64,000 nt of DNA from Lachnospiraceae bacterium Marseille-Q4251 (GCA_018223435.1 JAGTTO010000001.1:1550001-1614000); one strand, 5' to 3'; shown: positions 16,536-25,687, counted from the first letter of the stretch. Numbers and translations are program-made. The notes: generated by a model from the sequence alone, not told the origin.

Positions 16536-16867
16536 ATCTGCTCCAGAAGGTCCAGGTCGAAAAAGGCTTTTAAGGCGTTGAGGATCAGGAAATGGGCCAT
16601 CGTGAGGAAGATGAGCCAGAAAATGTCGTATTTTTTGAGTTTGCCGCTCCAGGTCCAGGAAAAGCGACCGCTTTTTGCGAACTCCAGGATTGAAAAAACG
16701 AGGCCCCGGAGGAGAAGAAACGCCGTATAGAGAATGACCGGGTGGTAAAGAAAGGAGCGGAAAAGCTGGCCGTGAAGAAGGGACGCTATTGCTCGGGTTC
16801 CGCCGCAGCCGGGGCAGTAGTAGCCGGTGGCAAGGTGGAAGAGGCAGGGAAAGCTTAAATTTAACAT
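16532..16867 (-). CDS. DUF2752 membrane protein
   Basis: 111 residues with the DUF2752 signature CPGCGGTRA (about residues 18-26) and three hydrophobic segments. The Cys-Pro-x-Cys motif suggests metal or redox chemistry at the membrane, but the function is unknown. It is convergent with the 15886 gene. Confidence 0.85.
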   Translation of the reverse strand: MLNLSFPCLFHLATGYYCPGCGGTRAIASLLHGQLFRSFLYHPVILYTAFLLLRGLVFSILEFAKSGRFSWTWSGKLKKYDIFWLIFLTMAHFLILNALKAFFDLDLLEQI

Positions 16868-16892
16868 GGCGGCCGCGCTCCTTTCTTCTAAC

Positions 16893-17337
16893 CTATTTTT
16901 TCTTATGATCGGCGTTTTTCATATGGAGATAATCGATGATCCCCAGGCCGTTGATGCAGGCGGCCACCTCGCTCATGGACTCCATCTCAAATTTTTTCAG
17001 AATGTTGCGGATCTGGGTTTTCACTGTGGAAAGCTCCACGCAGCGCAAACGGCAGATTTCGCTTCTCGTGTAGCCCTGACAGGTCAGATCCAGAAGAAGC
17101 TCCTGAGACTGATAATCGCATAAGGTGGAAATCCCACGGATATCAAAGACATCGACCTTCTCGCCCGCCCGGATCCGCTCGGTAATCTCGCTGTCATAGC
17201 TCTCTTTGTCCAGAATATGTAAGTTCACCCGGATATCAACCTGCGAGGCATTGAACGCTTTTACGATCTCTTTTGCATAAAACTCTTCCTCCTGCCAGAA
17301 CAGCCGCCGCAAAAGTCAGACGGATCTGTTTCTTCAT
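16893..17337 (-). pseudogene. Chimeric remnant: sugar-binding-protein fragment joined to a LuxR helix-turn-helix
   Basis: The ATG at 17337 has a GGGGGAGAG ribosome binding site and encodes a signal-peptide-like MKKQIRLTFAAAVLAGG, but it is out of frame with what follows. From about 17295 the other frame reads like an extracellular solute-binding protein (AKEIVKAFNASQ, VDVFDIRGISTL). It then passes without a stop into a LuxR-type HTH (SEICRLRCVELSTVKTQIRNI) to the stop at 16893. It looks like the product of a frameshift and a deletion. A 139-residue frame from a TTG at 17312 stays open. Confidence 0.75.
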
Positions 17338-17361
17338 AAACTCTCCCCCATTTTACCGATA

Positions 17362-18534
17362 TCAGATCTCGGAATACACGATATTGCGGATTCGCCGCGT
17401 ATAGGTGGAAGTCCCGGCGCCGGTCAGCTGTTCCATCACAAGAATGATGAGATCCTTCCCGGGAGCTACCGACATATAGGGACCGAGCCAGCCGTCCCAG
17501 CCGTACTCTCCATAGCTTCCAAGGGTTGCCGCATGCTCCGGCTCCGTCAGCTTCCGCATCAGGTTTCCGTAGGAATAGCCTGCCAGCTCTTCCCAGCCCC
17601 GCATTCCTTTTCGCTGCTCCTCTGTGATCACGCCTTCTGCGAGAAAATCTACCATCGGCTCTGTGAGAATCCTCACACCGTCCAGCGTTCCCTTGTTCAG
17701 CAGCATCCGGCAGAATTTCAGCCAGTCGTCGACCGTCGTCACCAGCCCGGCTCCCCCGGCTTCATAGGCCGGTTCACGTTCCATCCGGCTCGAAATTCCC
17801 AGATGGCAGCCGGTGTAAAGGTGAAGCCCGTCTTTCTGCTGCTCGTAGGTCTGAGCCAGACGGCTCTGCTTCTCCGGCGGCACAAAAAATCCCGTATCCA
17901 CCATGCCAAGCGGCTCAAAGATCCGCTCCTTTAAAAATTCTCCAAACCGTTTTCCGGAAACCACTTCTATCACGGCCCCCAGAATATCCGCCGACATTCC
18001 ATAGCGAAACGTCGTTCCGGGATCAAAGGCCAGGGGAATTTTTCCCAGTCTCTCTGCAATCTCCCGGGTACTCAGCGGATTCTCTCCATCCATCCGGGAC
18101 TTGATCTCCTCGATCAGGCTGGTGGTCTCGACCTCCGTCTGGTTGGCATCTCCGTTGTAGCTGCAGCCAGAGGTCATATTTAAAAGATCACGGACCTGAA
18201 TTTCCCGTAAGGCAGGCCGAAGCTTACCGTTTTCACTGACCTGCGGATTTCCAAAGGACGGAAGAAAACGTGAAACCGGAGCCAGAAGGTCCAGCTTTCC
18301 ATCCTGCACCAGAAGCATTGCTCCCACGGCCGTCATCGGTTTTGTCATGGAATACAGGCGGAAAATCGTATCTCTTTTTATCGGAATCCTTTTCTCCAGG
18401 TCCGCATATCCGGCCTCATAATAGCAGCACTCTTCTCCATGACGGAAGATCAGGCAGTTTCCGCCCGCGGCCCCGCCGGATTCTGCCATTTCTGTCAAAA
18501 CTTCCTGAATTTTTGCAAATTTTTGTTTTTTCAT
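17362..18534 (-). CDS. Serine hydrolase of the beta-lactamase/EstB family
   Basis: 390 residues with the class C-like SxxK motif in YSMTKPMTAVG (about 61-71) and a Tyr-containing second motif near FRYGMSADILG. Members are mostly esterases or peptidases rather than true beta-lactamases. There is no clear signal peptide, so it is probably cytosolic. It begins 4 bp after the permease remnant, as the surviving downstream gene of the decayed transporter operon, and appears intact. Confidence 0.85.
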   Translation of the reverse strand: MKKQKFAKIQEVLTEMAESGGAAGGNCLIFRHGEECCYYEAGYADLEKRIPIKRDTIFRLYSMTKPMTAVGAMLLVQDGKLDLLAPVSRFLPSFGNPQVSENGKLRPALREIQVRDLLNMTSGCSYNGDANQTEVETTSLIEEIKSRMDGENPLSTREIAERLGKIPLAFDPGTTFRYGMSADILGAVIEVVSGKRFGEFLKERIFEPLGMVDTGFFVPPEKQSRLAQTYEQQKDGLHLYTGCHLGISSRMEREPAYEAGGAGLVTTVDDWLKFCRMLLNKGTLDGVRILTEPMVDFLAEGVITEEQRKGMRGWEELAGYSYGNLMRKLTEPEHAATLGSYGEYGWDGWLGPYMSVAPGKDLIILVMEQLTGAGTSTYTRRIRNIVYSEI

Positions 18535-18538
18535 AAGC

Positions 18539-19105
18539 TTATCCTTTCACACCCGCATAAGCGATTCCTTCTACAATGTATTTCTGTGCTACCGCATACA
18601 GGATGACCACCGGAATCAGGGATAAGGTGGTGCCTGCCATGATGGCGCCGTAATCCGTATCAAACTGTCTCCGGAAAGTAGCAAGCCCCAACTGAATCGT
18701 CTTCTTGCTGTCCGTATCGAGATAAATCATCGGGCCCATGTAATCGTTCCACACAGAGTTGAAGGTCAGTACAACCAGCGTCGCAAGGCTGGTTTTACAT
18801 AAGGGTAAGATAATTTTAACATAGATTCCCCAGGGGCCGCAACCATCGATCTTCGCCGCCTCAGCCAGGCTGTCCGGAATACTCAGCATATTCTGGCGGA
18901 GCAGAAAAACGCTGAATACATTGAAAGCGCCGGTCAGGATCAGGGACCAGTGGGTATCATAGAGATGGAGCTTCTGCATGATAAAAAACTGCGGGATCAG
19001 AATCACATACCAGGGAATCATCATCGTGCTGAGATAGCAGAGGAAAATCTTATCCCGGCCCGGAAATTTCAGCTTGGCAAAGGCGTAAGCCGCCCTGCTT
19101 GCCGT
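18539..19105 (-). pseudogene. Carbohydrate ABC transporter permease (MalG type), 5'-truncated
   Basis: The frame gives the C-terminal two thirds of a MalG-like inner-membrane permease: AAYAFAKLKFPGRDK, TMMIPWYVILIPQFF, and the EAA loop EAAKIDGCGPWGIYVKIILP. The first two transmembrane segments are missing. The homology starts abruptly at about 19095, exactly where solute-binding-protein sequence ends. A deletion has therefore fused the two genes, and no normal start codon or ribosome binding site is present. Confidence 0.82.
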
Positions 19106-19419
19106 CAACGGCTACCTGTTTGCAGAGGTCTGCGTACTGATCTGATCCCAGGTCAGATCCAGCGGATAATCCAGGCCAGCATAACCTTTACCTTATCGTC
19201 ATAGTCATCATTAGAAATCAGGGACAGTTTTACTTCTACTTTGCCCTGAGAAGCATTGTAGGCCTCTACCAGATCCTCTGCGATTACATCAGAATCGGAA
19301 TGCTCATAAAAGTTGATGACTACCTTTTCGCCCTCGTCTGCCTGTACTGCAAATCCGCCCAGCATGGACATCACCATAGATGCACAGAGTGCTCTTGCGA
19401 TCATTGTTCTTTTTTTCAT
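19096..19419 (-). pseudogene. Sugar-binding protein remnant with internal deletion and frameshift
   Basis: The ATG at 19419 has an AAGGAGG ribosome binding site, a signal peptide (MKKRTMIARALCASMVMSML, cleavage near VQA-DEG, no lipobox Cys) and a solute-binding N-domain up to DDYDDKVKVMLA. There the frame jumps at a GCTGG microhomology to a later segment of the same family (AGLDYPLDLTWDQ). A 5-bp tandem duplication (ATCAG) then shifts frame before YADLCKQVAVDGKQ, which abuts the permease. The reading from the ATG stops at 19153 after 88 residues. Confidence 0.82.
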
Positions 19420-19500
19420 ATCAAATCCTCCTTGATTGTTGTTCATGAGTGATCCGGGATCTGCAGATTTCCTTGATTTTCCTCGTGTTCTTATGACAAA

Positions 19501-19529
19501 AGCATAGCACCGCTTCCCGATTCCCACAA
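19501..19529 (-). promoter_or_regulatory. Promoter of the decayed transporter operon
   Basis: Minus-strand TTGTGG (19524-19529), 17 bp, TATGCT (19501-19506), about 80 bp before the remnant's ATG. It may now serve to express the serine hydrolase. Confidence 0.6.
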
Positions 19530-19567
19530 GGTTGATGTTTTTTCAGCCCTCCCGGGCTCTCCTTCCA

Positions 19568-19595
19568 TTGATTTTTTCCCCACATGTGTTATACT
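19568..19595 (+). promoter_or_regulatory. Promoter of the DUF975 gene
   Basis: Plus-strand TTGATT (19568-19573), 16 bp, TATACT (19590-19595), 41 bp before the ATG. Confidence 0.65.
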
Positions 19596-19636
19596 GATAC
19601 CATCACGCGAAAAAATAAAGAAATGGAGTACTGTTT

Positions 19637-20359
19637 ATGATAAAGGAAACCTCCAACCAGTTAAAAGCCCGGGCGCGGGGGACGCTGCTGGGGCATTACG
19701 GACTGCCCATCGGGGCGTCGATTCTGACGACGGCGGCGATCATGACCCTGGAAGGGCTCATCAGTCTTGTGGTTCCAAAGAACACGGCAGGGGTGCTGAT
19801 CTCCTACCTGACGATGCTGATCGCGGCGATCTTTTCCACCCTTCTGCAGACCGGATATCAGTATCTGCTCCTCAATATGGCCCGTGGAAAAAAAGCCGGG
19901 CTGAAGGATCTCATCTATCCTTTTCAGACAATGCCGGATCATGTGATCCTGCTGGCGGTAAGACTGTTCCTTTTGACCCTGGCCTGCATGCTTCCGTTTT
20001 TGGGAGGTCTCATCATCTTCGCACTGTTTTACCAGCTTCTGATTTCAAGGATAATTATGGTGCTGCTCCTGATCGTGAGCTTTTTCCTGATTCTCCGGAT
20101 GACCCTCGATTACTCGCAGATCTTCCTGCTCTATCTGGACAATCCGTATCTTTCCTGCCGGGAGATCATGCATCAGAGCAAAAACCTCATGAAAGGCAAC
20201 CGAATCCGGTATTTTTACCTTTTGGTCAGCTTTGTCGGGATCGCTCTTCTCGGAGTCGTAAGTCTCGGCATCGGTTTTCTCTGGATCACTCCCTACATGA
20301 GCATGACAGAGGTGGAATTTTACCGGGATCTTATCAACGAACACAGTCAGGAATTTTAA
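19637..20359 (+). CDS. DUF975 membrane protein
   Basis: 240 residues. The family opening (NQLKARARGTLLGHYGLPIG) is followed by about five hydrophobic segments and a late amphipathic stretch (CREIMHQSKNLMKGNRIRYFYL) characteristic of DUF975 proteins. The function is unknown. It is a single-gene unit convergent with lysC, sharing a terminator. Confidence 0.88.
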   Translation: MIKETSNQLKARARGTLLGHYGLPIGASILTTAAIMTLEGLISLVVPKNTAGVLISYLTMLIAAIFSTLLQTGYQYLLLNMARGKKAGLKDLIYPFQTMPDHVILLAVRLFLLTLACMLPFLGGLIIFALFYQLLISRIIMVLLLIVSFFLILRMTLDYSQIFLLYLDNPYLSCREIMHQSKNLMKGNRIRYFYLLVSFVGIALLGVVSLGIGFLWITPYMSMTEVEFYRDLINEHSQEF

Positions 20360-20361
20360 AA

Positions 20362-20417
20362 AAAGAAAAGCCGAAGTTTTTTCCCGCTTTAGGGATCAAA
20401 CTTCGGCTTCTTTTTTA
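20362..20417. terminator. Shared terminator of DUF975 and lysC
   Basis: Stem AGCCGAAGTTT / AAACTTCGGCT with A-rich flank on the left and T-rich flank on the right, so it can act on both strands between two convergent genes. Confidence 0.88.
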
Positions 20418-20424
20418 CCATTGG

Positions 20425-21636
20425 TCAGTCTACGTTTCCAAAGAAAGCTTCGTGGATGGCATTCATTGCCTTCTCGCCGTCTTTCTTCTTCACCAGAACG
20501 GTGATGCGGATCTCGGAAGTGGAGATCATGTTGATGTTGATGCCCACGTTGTAAAGAGCCTCGAACATCTTCGCTGCCACGCCGGGGTTGCTGGTCATGC
20601 CGGCTCCAACGATGGAAACCTTGGCAACATCCAGGTTGCTGGTCACTTCGTGGAAGGTCAGGCGCTCCTTGTTCTCCTCGATGATGCGAATGGCATTTTC
20701 CACATCCTCCTCGTTTACAGTAAAGGAAATATCCTTGGTCTTCTCACGGCCGATGGACTGCAGGATAATATCCACATTCACATTGTTCTTCGCCAGTAAA
20801 TTAAACAGTTTAAAAGCGATACCCGGCTCATCTTTCAGGCCCATAACGGAAATTCTGGCCGCATTCTCATCCAGCGCTACACCGCTGATCAACATTCTCT
20901 CCACGCTTGTTACCTCCTTGACAATGGTTCCCTCGGAATTATTCAGGCTGGAACGTACCACCAGGGGAACTCCGTATTTCTTTGCCATCTCCACGGAACG
21001 GTTATGCAGAACGCCTGCTCCGCAGGTGGCAAGATCCAGCATTTCATCATAAGTGATCTCACTGAGCTTTCTGGCTCCCGGAACAATACGGGGATCGGCA
21101 GTGAAAACGCCGTCCACATCGGTATAGATCTCGCAGGCATCCGCATGAAGGGCTGCTGCCAGCGCTACAGCTGTAGTATCGGAGCCGCCGCGGCCCAGTG
21201 TCGTGTAATCCTCATAGCGGTTCACACCCTGGAAACCGGTCACAATGACGATCTTGTGGCTGGCCAGCTCATGAAGGATTCTCTCTTTATCAATCTTCTT
21301 TAAACGGGCGCTTCCGTAAACGGAAGTGGTCTCCATCCGCACCTGAAAGGCATTCAGGGAGACGGCCGGGATCCCTAAGGAGTCCAGAGCGATGGCCATG
21401 AGGGCTACGGAAGTCTGCTCTCCGGTGGTCATCAGCATATCCAGTTCTCTCTTGGGAGCTTTGGGGTTGATCTCACGGGCGGTCTTCAGAAGGATATCCG
21501 TGGTCTTGCCCATGGCGGAAAGAACGACCACCACATCATTGCCCTTGGAATATTCTTCGGCACAGCGCCGGGCGACATTCATGATTCTCTCCTGGTCGCC
21601 GACGGAGGTGCCGCCAAATTTCTTTACAATCAGCAT
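20425..21636 (-). CDS. lysC: Aspartate kinase
   Basis: First enzyme of the aspartate family pathway, forming aspartyl phosphate for Lys, Thr and Met. The 403-residue protein has KKFGGTSVG at residues 5-13, the catalytic region FQGVNRYEDYTTLGRGGSDTTA, and two C-terminal ACT domains (about 265-400) for feedback control. The ATG at 21636 follows AGGAGG with six bases between; the in-frame ATG seven codons earlier lacks this. Homoserine dehydrogenase lies next door but behind its own terminator and a repeat. Confidence 0.94.
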   Translation of the reverse strand: MLIVKKFGGTSVGDQERIMNVARRCAEEYSKGNDVVVVLSAMGKTTDILLKTAREINPKAPKRELDMLMTTGEQTSVALMAIALDSLGIPAVSLNAFQVRMETTSVYGSARLKKIDKERILHELASHKIVIVTGFQGVNRYEDYTTLGRGGSDTTAVALAAALHADACEIYTDVDGVFTADPRIVPGARKLSEITYDEMLDLATCGAGVLHNRSVEMAKKYGVPLVVRSSLNNSEGTIVKEVTSVERMLISGVALDENAARISVMGLKDEPGIAFKLFNLLAKNNVNVDIILQSIGREKTKDISFTVNEEDVENAIRIIEENKERLTFHEVTSNLDVAKVSIVGAGMTSNPGVAAKMFEALYNVGININMISTSEIRITVLVKKKDGEKAMNAIHEAFFGNVD

Positions 21637-21740
21637 ACTAAGCCTCCTACTAAACAATAGACTGCGCCGCCATTTTACCGCGGGCAGTTGACATACTGTT
21701 TTATTTTATCACACGTTTATGCGTAATTACAACAAAAAAA

Positions 21741-21884
21741 GTAACTATTCAGAGTCGCACCTCGATTTCGCTGCGCTCCATCTCGTTGTGGCTTCTCGCC
21801 AAATAGATTTCCAGTCAAAAGTATTCGTTCATGCAGGCATGACTCACACTTTTGCTGAAAATCTGCTTGGCTCTGAATAGTTAC
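21741..21884. repeat. Dispersed intergenic repeat, copy 1 of 2
   Basis: A 144-bp element bounded by GTAACTATTCAGAG and its inverse CTCTGAATAGTTAC. Inside, AAAAGTATTCG TTCATGC..GCATGA ..CACACTTTT can form a long hairpin. The right-hand two thirds match the element at 43994-44139 closely in the same orientation; the left third differs. It lies between lysC and hom. No coding potential is apparent. Confidence 0.85.
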
Positions 21885-21921
21885 AAAAAAAGACTGCCGA
21901 AATTCATTTTTCCGACAGTCT
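21884..21921 (-). terminator. Terminator after hom
   Basis: Minus-strand hairpin AGACTGTCGG..CGGCAGTCT followed by TTTTTTT. It abuts the repeat at 21741-21884. Confidence 0.88.
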
Positions 21922-21934
21922 CTCTTATCAATTT

Positions 21935-23161
21935 TTATGCGTGCAGATGACGGACACGGATCCGGGAGATCACGGTACCCAGTTTTTCTGCTTTTTCCTT
22001 GTATTCTGCCTCGGAGATTACGCCGGTGACAAAAGCAAATTCTCCGGTAAGCTCCGGAACGGACACCGGATCAATATGGCCGAAAACAGCTTCCACAGCT
22101 GCAAGGTCGCTCGCTGCGTCACCTTTTACCCGTACGAGGAAACGGCGTCTGGAATCGTTGAGATCATCAAGCGTGAGCTTCTCCTCTCCCCAGTAAACCG
22201 GGATCGTCTCGCCCTGATGCATCACTTCGTCCACCACATCAGCAACGACAGCGCTGGCCGTCGGGAGCTTTCCTGCTCCGCTTCCGTAGAACATGGCGTC
22301 ACCCAGCACATTTCCATGAACGAAAATCGCATTGAAAACGCCGTTCACGCTGTAGAGCGGATCGTTCGGTCCCAGAAGGAAAGGCGCCACCATGGCAAAA
22401 TAGTGCCCCTCCAACTTGCGGCTGTAGGCCAGAAGCTTGATCGTCATACCCAGAGCTTTCGCGTAACGGATATCGGCTGTGGTGATCTTCGTAATACCCT
22501 CGGTGTAGATATCCTGGTAATCCACCTGCTTATCAAAAGCCAGGGAGGAAAGGATAGCGATCTTCCGGCAGGCATCATAACCTTCCACATCCGCCTCAGG
22601 ATTGCGCTCCGCATAACCCAGAGCCTGGGCCTGCTTCAGCACATCGTCAAAATCGGAACCCTCCTGAATCATTTTCGTCAGGATGTAATTTGTGGTTCCG
22701 TTCAGGATTCCTGTGATCTCGTCGATCTCATCGGCGGTCAGTGAAGAATTTAACGGACGGATGATGGGGATACCGCCGCCGCAGCTTGCCTCAAAAAGGT
22801 AGTTTAAATTTCTCTCCTTCGCCAGTTTCAGAAGCTCGGTACCATGGCGGGCCACCAGCTCCTTATTGGAGGTGCAGACGCTTTTTCCTGCCAGGAGTGC
22901 CTGTTTACTGAAGGTATATGCCGGCTCCACGCCGCCCATTACTTCCACAACAACCTTGATCTCCGGGTCGTTTAAAATGATATTGTAGTCGTGTACGATT
23001 TTTTCCTGAATGGGATCTTCCGGAAAATCGCGAAGATCCAGCACATATTTGATGTTGATCTCCTGACCTGCTTTTTTACTGATGCTCTCATGGTTGGTTT
23101 TTAAGACCTCCACCACACCGCTTCCCACAGTGCCGTAGCCCAGAACTGCTATCTGTGTCAT
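21935..23161 (-). CDS. hom: Homoserine dehydrogenase
   Basis: Reduces aspartate semialdehyde to homoserine on the way to Thr and Met. The 408 residues begin with the NAD(P)-binding GYGTVG (8-13). They continue with the catalytic-domain signature GGGIPIIRPLNSS and ILNGTTNYILTKM (about 129-164), and end with a C-terminal ACT domain (about 325-405). It starts 7 bp after the ACT-regulator gene in the same direction, a common pairing in Clostridia. Confidence 0.95.
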   Translation of the reverse strand: MTQIAVLGYGTVGSGVVEVLKTNHESISKKAGQEINIKYVLDLRDFPEDPIQEKIVHDYNIILNDPEIKVVVEVMGGVEPAYTFSKQALLAGKSVCTSNKELVARHGTELLKLAKERNLNYLFEASCGGGIPIIRPLNSSLTADEIDEITGILNGTTNYILTKMIQEGSDFDDVLKQAQALGYAERNPEADVEGYDACRKIAILSSLAFDKQVDYQDIYTEGITKITTADIRYAKALGMTIKLLAYSRKLEGHYFAMVAPFLLGPNDPLYSVNGVFNAIFVHGNVLGDAMFYGSGAGKLPTASAVVADVVDEVMHQGETIPVYWGEEKLTLDDLNDSRRRFLVRVKGDAASDLAAVEAVFGHIDPVSVPELTGEFAFVTGVISEAEYKEKAEKLGTVISRIRVRHLHA

Positions 23162-23168
23162 CTTTCGT

Positions 23169-23609
23169 TTACTCCCTTGCTAATATTTTCAGATACTGAA
23201 TACCCTCCAGTTTTTCGATCGCCTCCACCATACTGGAAAGATCCCCTGTGTTAGGCAGGATCTCCACACTCAGGGTAAGAGACGCTATGCCGTTAATGGG
23301 AATACTCTGATGAATGGTCAGAATATTGGCCTGGTAATCTGCCACGATATGAAGCACATCGGACAGAAGGCCAGGCTCATCATCCATCTGAATCATGAAG
23401 GTTATGGTCTTTCCCTTCGCATTGTCATGAAAGGGAAAAACGTCATCTTTATATTTATAGAAAGAACTCCTGCTGATTCCCACCCGGTCGGTGGCCTCCT
23501 GCACCGTGGAGACACGTTCTGACTCCAGCAGACGTTTGGCCTCTACCACCTTCGAAAGAACTTCCGGAACTGCTTTCTGCTTGACAACGAAATATTTGCT
23601 CTCTGACAT
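23169..23609 (-). CDS. ACT domain protein (PheB/UPF0735 family)
   Basis: 146 residues: an N-terminal helix-turn-helix-like segment (TVQEATDRVGISRSSFYKYK, about 41-60) and a C-terminal ACT domain (about 71-146, beginning TITFMIQMDDEPGLLSD). The family is thought to sense amino acids and often precedes hom. The ATG at 23609 follows AAGGAGG; a longer frame exists but lacks support. Probable role: amino-acid-responsive control of hom, inferred from position and domains. Confidence 0.88.
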   Translation of the reverse strand: MSESKYFVVKQKAVPEVLSKVVEAKRLLESERVSTVQEATDRVGISRSSFYKYKDDVFPFHDNAKGKTITFMIQMDDEPGLLSDVLHIVADYQANILTIHQSIPINGIASLTLSVEILPNTGDLSSMVEAIEKLEGIQYLKILARE

Positions 23610-23708
23610 GGTTTTCCTCCTTGTACGTCTATTAAGTACATTTGTAGTCACAAGGAAGATGTTACCACAGTTTTCCAGAGAACGCAACGGCAAATCTATG
23701 ATCTTTTT

Positions 23709-24560
23709 CTAAAAATCTCTTCCACCGCCGCCAAAATTTCCGCCGCCGGAGGAATCATGGGTCGTGGTCATGCCGGAGTCGCTGCTGCTGCTCTCATGCT
23801 CGATATGGCGGTGGCTCACATGAGAACCGATAAAGTCGTCCCTTTTCCGGCTGACCTTCAGTTTTGCTTTCTCTTTATAAGGATACTCGTAGGCCCCCCA
23901 TTTGAGATAGTAGGTACCGATGACGCAGCTCACAGCCACACCGCCTGCCACCAGGGCGATACCGAGAGCGATCAGAAACTCTGCCAGAGTGATCTGACGA
24001 ATCTCTTTTCCCGTATCATAATAGTCATATTCCCCGGCATCCTCATTGTATGTATATTTGCCATCGACTACACCGTCCTCAATGTAATCAACAGTGGCGT
24101 TCAGCATGGCTTCAAAAGCCGCCGCGTAGGCTCCATCCTTCACATCCTCGTAGCCGGCATCGATGATTCCGTCCACACGGTCGTCGGTGATGTAACGAAC
24201 CTTCATATCTCCTGCAGTCTCCACCTGAACCCGGCGGTTATCCATATCGATGAGGTAGATGGCTCCGCCGTCTTTTCCGTCATCGCAGAAACCGTTATCC
24301 ATGTAGAAATCATCGGCGTAGACTTCTGCCTCTTTCCCCTCGACGTCGTCCGTCGTGAGGATAATGAAGTTCATGTTAAAATTTTCTGCCAGATTATTGG
24401 CCATATCGTTCAGCTCGTCTTCCTCCTCGGTGGTCAGAAGATCCGCTTTATCAAAGACAAACTGCTCTCCGCTCTCAGCGGCCAGAGCTGTCGGCGCTGC
24501 CGCAAAAAGAAGACCGACGGCCAGGAGCGGCGCTATGAAAATTCGATCTCTTTTTCTCAT
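23709..24560 (-). CDS. TPM-domain membrane protein (YdjH-like)
   Basis: 283 residues: a signal peptide (about 1-28), a TPM domain (about 35-160, with FDKADLLTTEEEDELND and GGAIYLIDMDNRRVQVE), one transmembrane helix (about 195-220), and a basic cytosolic stretch. The tail is Ser/Gly-rich and ends SGGGNFGGGGRDF, a common TPM ending. Last gene of a three-gene operon resembling Bacillus ydjI/ydjG/ydjH; its start overlaps the previous stop by 4 nt. Confidence 0.88.
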   Translation of the reverse strand: MRKRDRIFIAPLLAVGLLFAAAPTALAAESGEQFVFDKADLLTTEEEDELNDMANNLAENFNMNFIILTTDDVEGKEAEVYADDFYMDNGFCDDGKDGGAIYLIDMDNRRVQVETAGDMKVRYITDDRVDGIIDAGYEDVKDGAYAAAFEAMLNATVDYIEDGVVDGKYTYNEDAGEYDYYDTGKEIRQITLAEFLIALGIALVAGGVAVSCVIGTYYLKWGAYEYPYKEKAKLKVSRKRDDFIGSHVSHRHIEHESSSSDSGMTTTHDSSGGGNFGGGGRDF

Positions 24561-25687
24561 ATAAAATACCCTCCCAGAAGACCCAGCAGAAATACGGGAA
24601 TCGTCACCGCCAGGAAGAGCCTGACGACTTTGCCCCTGTCCAGAGGAAGCTTTCCGACGACTTTGCCTGACTGGCCGTTCATCGTGTAGTAATACATTTT
24701 TCCGTCTTTTCCCTTGTAAGTCACAGTCCAGACCGGAAGGAGAGCGTAATGCTCCTCGACCTCCTCAATGGTACAGTCGCACTTCTTCGTGGTCACGGAA
24801 TCGTAGCCGCTGACGCTCTCCCGGAGAAGTTTCTTGCCGTATTTGTTCACATCGTTCAGAAGCTCTCCCTGAAACTCGGAGGACTCCATATCTCTTCGCT
24901 CTGCCTGGAAACCGGAGAGATAGCCCATGTGAAAAGGCTTCGCCTCGCTGAGTTTGTAGGGCCAGACGCCCTCCACCAGAGTTCTGTTGGCCTTTTTCAG
25001 GGCGTTCTTGCTGAGCTCCTTAAAGGTCAGATCGCCTTCCCGCTCCACATGATATTCCTCGGTCTCCGTGTACTCGTCGTCCCCGCTGGTCCAGGTATGA
25101 ATGTTCTCACCTGTGGCCTCGTAGATGCCCTCCGCCTTCACATCGAAGAGCCAGGCCGGGAAATAGACGCCGGAGAGTTTTTCGATCTGCTTTTTCTCAA
25201 AGAAGGCCTTGGGGACAAATTTCTTGCTATGTACGAAATCCATGAAGCTCTGCTCCGCTTTTTTCCGGTCAATGGCGAAGGGCACCACGAGATCCGGGAG
25301 AAATTCTCCGCTGACCCGGCCCGAAAGCACGACAGGATTGTGGCAGTAATAGCAGAAGGTCGCAGCTGTCGTGGAATCCGTCACGATCTCCGCGCCGCAG
25401 CTAGGACAGGTGTAGAGGACGGCCTCGCCCTCGTCATCTGCTGTTCCGGAAGCCTTCCGGCTGTCCTTACCGGCAGCTTCCTGATTTCCGGCTGCTCCGG
25501 AGGCAGCTTCGCTCTCGGGTGCCGCCGTTCCGCCATCCTCCCCGGCACTCTTCACATCCGGGTTGGCTGCCTCCAGCTCTTCCTCTGTAAAATAGGAAAA
25601 GCAGTATTCGCATTTATATTTCTGAGTCTGCGGATCAAAAGTCAGTTCTCCTCCGCAGTTCGGGCATTTATAGCTGACTGCTGACAT
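24557..25687 (-). CDS. TFIIB-type zinc-ribbon membrane protein (YdjG-like)
   Basis: 376 residues with two zinc ribbons (CPNCGGELTFD..CEYC, about 8-29, and CPSCGAEI..CYYC, about 93-114), joined by a Gly/Ala/Glu-rich linker. A large folded region follows and a single C-terminal transmembrane helix ends GLLGGYFI. This architecture matches Bacillus YdjG, which anchors PspA-type membrane-stress proteins. No pspA is in the window. It lies 12 bp after the SPFH gene. Confidence 0.85.
   Translation of the reverse strand: MSAVSYKCPNCGGELTFDPQTQKYKCEYCFSYFTEEELEAANPDVKSAGEDGGTAAPESEAASGAAGNQEAAGKDSRKASGTADDEGEAVLYTCPSCGAEIVTDSTTAATFCYYCHNPVVLSGRVSGEFLPDLVVPFAIDRKKAEQSFMDFVHSKKFVPKAFFEKKQIEKLSGVYFPAWLFDVKAEGIYEATGENIHTWTSGDDEYTETEEYHVEREGDLTFKELSKNALKKANRTLVEGVWPYKLSEAKPFHMGYLSGFQAERRDMESSEFQGELLNDVNKYGKKLLRESVSGYDSVTTKKCDCTIEEVEEHYALLPVWTVTYKGKDGKMYYYTMNGQSGKVVGKLPLDRGKVVRLFLAVTIPVFLLGLLGGYFI

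Noticed and set aside
16893-19419. Insertion sequence as the cause of the broken transporter locus
   Set aside because: No transposase fragment, terminal repeats or target duplication were found at the junctions; short-repeat deletion explains them better.
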